A DNA stretch of 64,000 bases from NCBI RefSeq assembly GCF_035046505.1, contig NC_089822.1, positions 271,703,054 through 271,767,053 of the forward strand, in the 5' to 3' direction. How positions within the stretch are numbered: the first letter of the stretch is position 1; the number at the start of each line of letters is the position of its first letter. This stretch comes from Tiliqua scincoides (lineage: Eukaryota; Chordata; Lepidosauria; Squamata; Scincidae). The notes beneath the pieces are model-generated. The model was not told the origin of the DNA. It saw nothing but the letters and a program-made list of their open reading frames with translations, and made no database searches. Positions 59,501 through 64,000 of this stretch are shown here, in pieces. Made by a program: the position numbers and the translations under genes.

Positions 59501-62500
59501 AGGGTGAAGGGCGGTGGGGGAGGGGAACAGGAAGAGTGACGTAACCAGGTTCCTTCCCCCTTCCACTTTTTCTGCAGCCTGCTCTGCTCAGTTGGAAGGA
59601 GCCCCATCGTTTCCTGGGACAAGCCCAGCCCTTCCCAGGCTCCGCCAGACTTGCTGCTGCCTCCACCGCTGGCCCAGGTGACTGAGGGACAGGGCCCCTT
59701 CCCTGCCTCCCCAACCCTCCCTGCACCTGAGCGATGGGGGAGGTTTGTGACTGAGAAGCGACATATCTGCAGTCAAGCCACAGGGCGTGGACTGGTACTT
59801 GGAGCCCAGCTGCAGTCTTGCGCTGCTCTTTGGAGGCCTGATGGCAGAAAGGCTCCATTAGGTGGGGGTGGGAGTGCTCATTCTCCCTCTGAGGCCCATA
59901 AATTCTGGGTCCTGAACCTTCTTCCTCCGAATGAGAGGAAAGAAAGGTAAGAACAAACCCAGTTCAGCAGACTGCACGGGCCCTGCTCTGCTGGACCAGA
60001 CTCGAGGCCTCTTCCTGTTTCCAGCCTGGCCCATCACAGGCCCCACACAAGGCACACGCAATCCCTGCTAGTCATGGCTCTCCGGCAGCTAGTGTTGCCC
60101 CTGAGACTGGAGAGAGCACATGTCCAATCACAGGCAGATTCGGCTGATGCTTCTCACACGGACCCCCTCCTTGCGCACTTCTGCTGTGGAAGCCTGCCGT
60201 GAGTGCGCATGCTCCCCACAGTCCCTAGTGCAAGGGCATGAATTGGGCTGGGGCGCAAGGACTGTGTGTGCTCTCAGCAGACTCCCAGTGGAAAGCGGGC
60301 AGAGATTTATTGTCCAATCCAGCCCCGTGAAATGAAGAAGTTGTCGCTGGCTTTTTCTGTGAGGTTGTAAAGGGGGTCACTTTCTTAGTTTTCAACCAAA
60401 AATGGAAATGGGGGGAGAGAGGCTCACAAGAGTCCATAGCTCAGCAAGAAATCCAGGTCCTTGGCGAGGTTACGGTGCCAGCCAGGCCCCTGGTCTCTGC
60501 CCCTGCGCCTCTCTGCCTGTGCCGAGAACTGAGAGCGGCACTAAAAGTGTTCATGGTGGAGGCCCTGGACAGAGGCACTGCTGACCCCTGAACTCTGCAT
60601 CGCAGCGGGCCAGCGCTCCTCTTCCTTGTCCTTCTTTTCCAGCTGCAGGGTCCCCCACCTCCCGCCAAAGGCTCCCGCCCTTCCCTCTTTCTCTGACCAG
60701 AAAGTGTTTCAGGGGGGCACGGATGATGCAGGTGGCTGATGACGAGTTCTCGAAGTCCAGCCTGGTCCCGTCCTTCATGCAGATGAAATTCCCCATGGAG
60801 CTGCTGGGCAGCACCTGGAAGAGGGAGGACCTTTTCCCGGCATTCAAGACCCTTGTTGAAGTCCTGAGCTGGCCCTGAGTGCAGGCTCTTCTGGGAAACA
60901 AATCTCCCACGTGGTCTTATCCCTAGGCAGGGCCTCCTTGATCCCCAGGACCGAGGGAGAGTCCCTTTCCCACCACCTTTCTGGCTGGTAGGGCTGCTGG
61001 GGAGGGGGGGCCTTCCTTCTGCACACAAAAGCTTGGCCCTGATCTGCAACCCCTTCCTGACCCAGTTGCCCCTCACCTCTCTGCCTTCCCAGTGACCTGG
61101 CATTCCTGCCCCCCTTGCTGTGCTGACCCCCATTCTCTTTCACTGGTCCAGCCTGTGAAGTGGCCCTCGGTCTCAGCTCTGGATACTGCCCAGGAAATCC
61201 CTGCGCCTGAGGGCCTTGCCCCCCCGAGGGGCTTTGTCCGGGGACACAGACGCTCTGCTTCTTGTGGAACGGCCTATCCTAGAGCCCCTGCCTCGGGGGG
61301 CGCCTCCCCCTCAGACTGTCGCATTGTCCGCGTGCGCCTGGAGCTGCAGGACGGCGCCTTCTACAAGAGCATCCTGGTGAGCGGGGCAAGCTTGGGGTTG
61401 AAATCAGGGCAGCAGCAGAGACTGCTGGGGGGAGGCTTGGAAGGAGGGTGGCAGGTGCCAGAATGGCATTTTGTGGGCCAGAGCATGTTTGTGGGTTGGG
61501 CTGCCGCATCCTGAAAATCAAGGGACAGGAGAAGGTGCAGGCCACAATAATGGAAGGGGGGGGGACACTAGTGGCCTTTCAAAGGGCCTCCCCCCTGCAC
61601 TTGAATTTGCACACATTGTGGTCACCCACAGAAGCCTATCAAGGGGTCATAAAGACTATCAAGGGGAGTCTCCTTCAAATCTGCAGAGCTGCCTGTTGAA
61701 GGATGGAGGGCTGCTGGATTTCATGGCAGCATCCCTGCAAGGGGGCGGGCAGCCACTTCAGTCTATTGCAGCACAACCAGCAGAGGGTCTTGGGTCACTG
61801 AAGCAGTGGGGGGGGGGAAGGTCTGTCAACTGGGCATTCTAGCGGTGCTTTCTCCAGGCCTTCCCCCCCCCCCACAGGTGAGTTTCTCCCAATACTGCAG
61901 AGGCCCCTGAGGAAGCCAGAGGGTGGGGAAAAAAAGCTGCTGCCCCGGAACACTCCCCCCCCATGCATCCCATGGGGGCCTGGAAGGAGGAGTGTGCATC
62001 AAGACTGGGCTGCCTGGTGAGGGAACCCAGCTGCTCCCTTCTCAGCACTGGGGGGTGCTGAGCAAGACACGGCTGAAGTGTCCGCTTCCTGCCTGCCTGC
62101 AGTGGATTCAGAAGATTTCCTCAGGTTATGTGTTTTATCTCACTTGCTTCACTTAAAGTTGCTCTGGCAGCAATAATTATTTCGTTGCTGTAAATATAAA
62201 ATTTAACATACAGTGTTAATTAACTTGCCACAAAAAAAGGTTTGCATGCTTGTTGTGAAGCACAGCTGTGCAGTTTGGCTGCCCTGTTTTGGGGGGGCGG
62301 CTGTGTGATGGCTGCTGGGCTGGCACAAAAGGTGAGAAGTGGCACTATGTGCTCCGTGACTCTTGCTGAACTGGAAAGGCCGCAGACGGGTGCCAGTGCT
62401 GCTCTCAGGGACGGTCAGGTGACTTCTTGTGGGATTTCGTTGCTGCCCCCTGCAGGTGACAAGCCAGGACAAGGCCCCTGCTGTGGTCGCAAAGGTGCTG

Positions 62501-62570
62501 GAGAAGCACAACCAGGACCTGAGCCTGGCCCCCAGTTACGAACTGGTGCAGCTGCTGCCCGAAGGCCAAG
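50522..62570 (+). CDS. RGL2: Ral guanine nucleotide dissociation stimulator-like 2, 3' end missing (16 exons)
   Basis: A Ras effector that activates RalA/RalB by nucleotide exchange at membranes. Exons: 50522-50638, 51422-51505, 51595-51785, 54389-54448, 55433-55712, 56214-56429, 56519-56622, 56925-57009, 57894-57956, 58068-58142, 59048-59080, 59175-59296, 59383-59475, 59578-59677, 61152-61376, 62456-62570, totalling 1963 bp, about 654 residues, in one frame. The order is REM domain (exons 3-5, [13 protein letters not shown]), RasGEF/CDC25 domain (exons 5-12, SVRATV-like [44 protein letters not shown]), linker ([19 protein letters not shown]) and the start of the Ras-associating domain ([13 protein letters not shown]). 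MLHRSLRLL and the linker motifs pick RGL2 over RGL1, RGL3 or RALGDS. Remaining exon(s) lie right of the window. Confidence 0.93.
51213..51311 (+). CDS. RGL2: Candidate alternative first exon of RGL2
   Basis: ATG followed by 33 codons ([16 protein letters not shown], then [10 protein letters not shown]) ends exactly at a GTGAGC donor in phase 0, the same phase as the standard exon 1. It could therefore splice to the exon at 51422 and give a different N terminus. Related RalGEFs use alternative first exons. There is no transcript evidence here, and it may be chance. Confidence 0.35.
51931..54146 (-). repeat. 140-bp CR1-tail tandem array, 16 units, with 560-bp higher-order period
   Basis: Units start at 51931, 52071, 52211, 52351, 52491, 52631, 52771, 52911, 53051, 53190, 53330, 53470, 53610, 53750, 53890 and 54030. 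Units 2, 6 and 10 share CATCCAGTCCAGCCTCCTG and GACAAC; units 3, 7 and 11 share GATAGC; units 4, 8 and 12 start AAGAACCTAAG. The first twelve units are therefore three rounds of a four-unit block. The array sits in RGL2 intron 3 and is attached to the CR1 piece at 54147-54258. Confidence 0.95.
54147..54258 (-). repeat. CR1 LINE 3' piece adjoining the array
   Basis: Minus-strand CR1 from the tail junction into the end of the coding frame, truncated after ACTTGTCCAAT (plus strand) at 54258. Its 5' truncation is severe: only about 110 bp precede the expanded tail. Confidence 0.85.
54610..55246. mobile_element. hAT-like non-autonomous element, CAGTGGCGTAGC family, copy 2
   Basis: A 637-bp element with ends CAGTGGTGTAGCTAAG and ATTAGCTACGCCACTG. 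The 8-bp flanks are AATACAGC (54602-54609) and AATACAGT (55247-55254), 7 of 8 identical. It is homologous throughout to the copy at 48269. It lies in RGL2 intron 4. Confidence 0.85.
59678..61151 (+). other. RGL2: RGL2 intron 14
   Basis: About 1.5 kb between the exon ending LLPPPLAQ and the exon beginning PVKWPSVS. No further exon, RNA gene or clear repeat was recognised. Confidence 0.55.
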
Positions 62571-62636
62571 GTGAGGCCACACAGGGAAGTGAGTGATGGG
62601 GGGGAAGACTGCGACTGGGGCTGAACAGTCCCAAAT

Positions 62637-63078
62637 GATGACTGGGCTGCGGCACCTTCCTTATGAGGAAAGGCTGCAGCATTCGGGGCTCTTATCTTGT
62701 GTGCTTCCTGAGGTATCTGGTGGGCCGCTGTGAGACACAGGAAGCTGGACTAGATGGGCCTATGGCCTGATCCAGTGGGGCTGTTCTTAGGTTCTTAACT
62801 ACAATTCCCAGGAGGCCTTGCAGGTCTCTTGTTATCTGGTGTGCTCCCTGGGGCATTTGGTGGGCCGCTGTGAGATACAGGAAGCTGAACTAGATGGGCC
62901 TATGGCCTGATCCAGTGGGGCTGTTCTTATGTTCTTAACTACAATTCCCAGGAAGCCTTGCAGGTCTCTTGTTATCTGGTGTGCTCCCTGGGGCATTTGG
63001 TGGGCCGCTGTGAGACACAGGAAGCTGGACTAGATGGGCCTGTGGCCCGATCCCGTGGGACTCATGTGTTCTTAGTTG
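62637..63078 (+). repeat. CR1 LINE fragment with 140-bp tail array, 3 units, sense
   Basis: A CR1 coding scrap (TGACTGGGCTGCGGCACCTTC, about 62640-62690) is joined by deletion to the tail. The tail unit is then repeated, with junctions CTACAATTCCCAGG at 62799 and 62939. It ends TGTGTTCTTA at about 63076. This is the only array on the plus strand. Confidence 0.9.
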
Positions 63079-63295
63079 ACAGTTGGCCACTGTGGCTTGC
63101 AGTGTCTCTTGAGCCACAACTTGGGAACCTCCTCTCGGCTCCCTCCTCACCCCATGACATGAACTGTGATGGAATTAAGGCCAAGGAAACCAGGATAGAA
63201 ACTGCTTGTTGAAAAGATCTGGGTTTTTCAGTGGATAACAAGCAAAACATGAGCCACCAGCGTGATGCAGCAGCAAAGGCAGTGAATGTGATGAT

Positions 63296-63615
63296 CAGTG
63301 GCGTAGTTAGCGGGGGGGTCGGGATGGTGACAGCTCTAGTGACCAAAATCTCTAAAGTTGTGGTTGTTAGGAATAATACCATCATGTTATATACCATTCG
63401 ATGCATGATTTACAGCTGAATGCAGTGAAACAAACCAAAGTGAAGTATCTCCATTCTATCAAAAGTTATGGCCCAAGAACCACAAAACAAAAATGGAACT
63501 GTCTTATGTTAGCAAAAAGTACAATTTCCTTAACTCAAAACAGGCCAATGAGACTGACTGTTCAAAAGACTAATGAGATGATATGACACAGCATGGAACC
63601 AATGATGTGTTAGCA
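63296..63615 (+). mobile_element. CAGTGGCGTAGC-family element, copy 3 (incomplete)
   Basis: Starts CAGTGGCGTAGTTAGCGG and keeps the core blocks GTGACCAAAAT, AATAATACCATCATGTTATA, CAAAAGTTATGGCC and AGCATGGAACCAAT seen in the copies at 48269 and 54610. The right terminal repeat is not found. Confidence 0.7.
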
Positions 63616-63751
63616 AGGTGACAGCCAGGGGAGGGGTGACACCAGGGGTGGATCCAGTGTTTGCGGCGGGAGCAGGAGCACTACCTTAACTTCAGAGCCC
63701 AGGTCAACCAAGCAGATAGACTTGGGCTTGTAGCTGAACTTTGAGGCAGTG

Positions 63752-64000
63752 GCATAGCTAGCAAGGGGCGGGGGGGTGGTCTGCCCCAGGTACCAGCTTT
63801 GGGGGGTGACACCACAAATGAGCCAACATTGCTAACATTGCGGAGGTTGTGAATAACCCCATCATGCTATATACCGTTGGATGCAGAATTTCCAGCAGAA
63901 TGCAATGCAAAACACTGGAATGAAATATCTCCTTTCCATCAAAAGTTATGGCCAAAAAACTGGAAACAAAAAAAATGCATGCAGCCCTATGAAAAGTGAA
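63752..64000 (+). mobile_element. CAGTGGCGTAGC-family element, copy 4 (cut by the window end)
   Basis: Starts AGTGGCATAGCTAGCAAGG, followed by CTGCCCCAGGTACCAGC and the core blocks CCATCATGCTATATACCG and ATCAAAAGTTATGGCC. It is a subtype with a different left part, shared with the fragment at 40440. It runs off the window. Confidence 0.7.

Larger units (their letters stand above)
62571..64000 (+). other. RGL2: RGL2 intron after the last exon in the window
   Basis: Opens with a GTGAGG donor inside the Ras-associating domain; the expected next exon (beginning like ELTIPANANVFYAM) is not found before the window ends. The interval is largely repeats: CR1 with a three-unit tail array and two copies of the CAGTGGCGTAGC family. 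Confidence 0.75.

Overview
This window is vertebrate, and most likely from a squamate reptile (a lizard or snake). It holds split genes with GT-AG introns, GC-rich introns, many CR1 LINE copies of the sauropsid type, an L2-type LINE and numerous small hAT-like elements. No bacterial, viral or LTR-element features were recognised. Exon limits were read from splice consensus, reading-frame continuity and remembered vertebrate orthologues; no alignment was run.

Four host genes are present, all from what in human is the extended MHC class II region. (1) COL11A2, plus strand: 33 coding exons from 1024 to the stop at 22911; the 5' part lies left of the window. (2) VPS52, minus strand: 20 coding exons, complete, ATG at 41204 and stop at 27728. 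(3) RPS18, plus strand: six exons, complete, 41503-45650, sharing a short head-to-head promoter with VPS52. (4) RGL2, plus strand: 16 exons from 50522 to 62570; the last exon or exons lie right of the window. In human, COL11A2 and VPS52 are separated by RXRB, SLC39A7, HSD17B8 and RING1, and RPS18 and RGL2 by B3GALT4, WDR46 and PFDN6. None of these was found in the gaps here, and the relative strands of COL11A2 and RGL2 also differ from human, so the block is rearranged.

The gene products have unrelated jobs: cartilage fibrillar collagen, the GARP tethering complex, the small ribosomal subunit, and a Ral guanine nucleotide exchange factor. They are linked by ancestral synteny, not by a pathway.

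The spaces between and inside genes are dominated by repeats. The most striking is a 140-bp tandem repeat made from the last ~113 bp of CR1 plus a ~27-bp linker. It occurs in four places (3, 7, 16 and 3 units), and the 16-unit array shows a four-unit higher-order period. Other notable items are two U12-type introns in VPS52 (one AT-AC), a LINE nested in a CR1 copy with an 11-bp target duplication, telomere-like tracts at two CR1 5' truncation points, several hAT-like elements with 8-bp target duplications, and a COL11A2 exon that human COL11A2 appears to lack.
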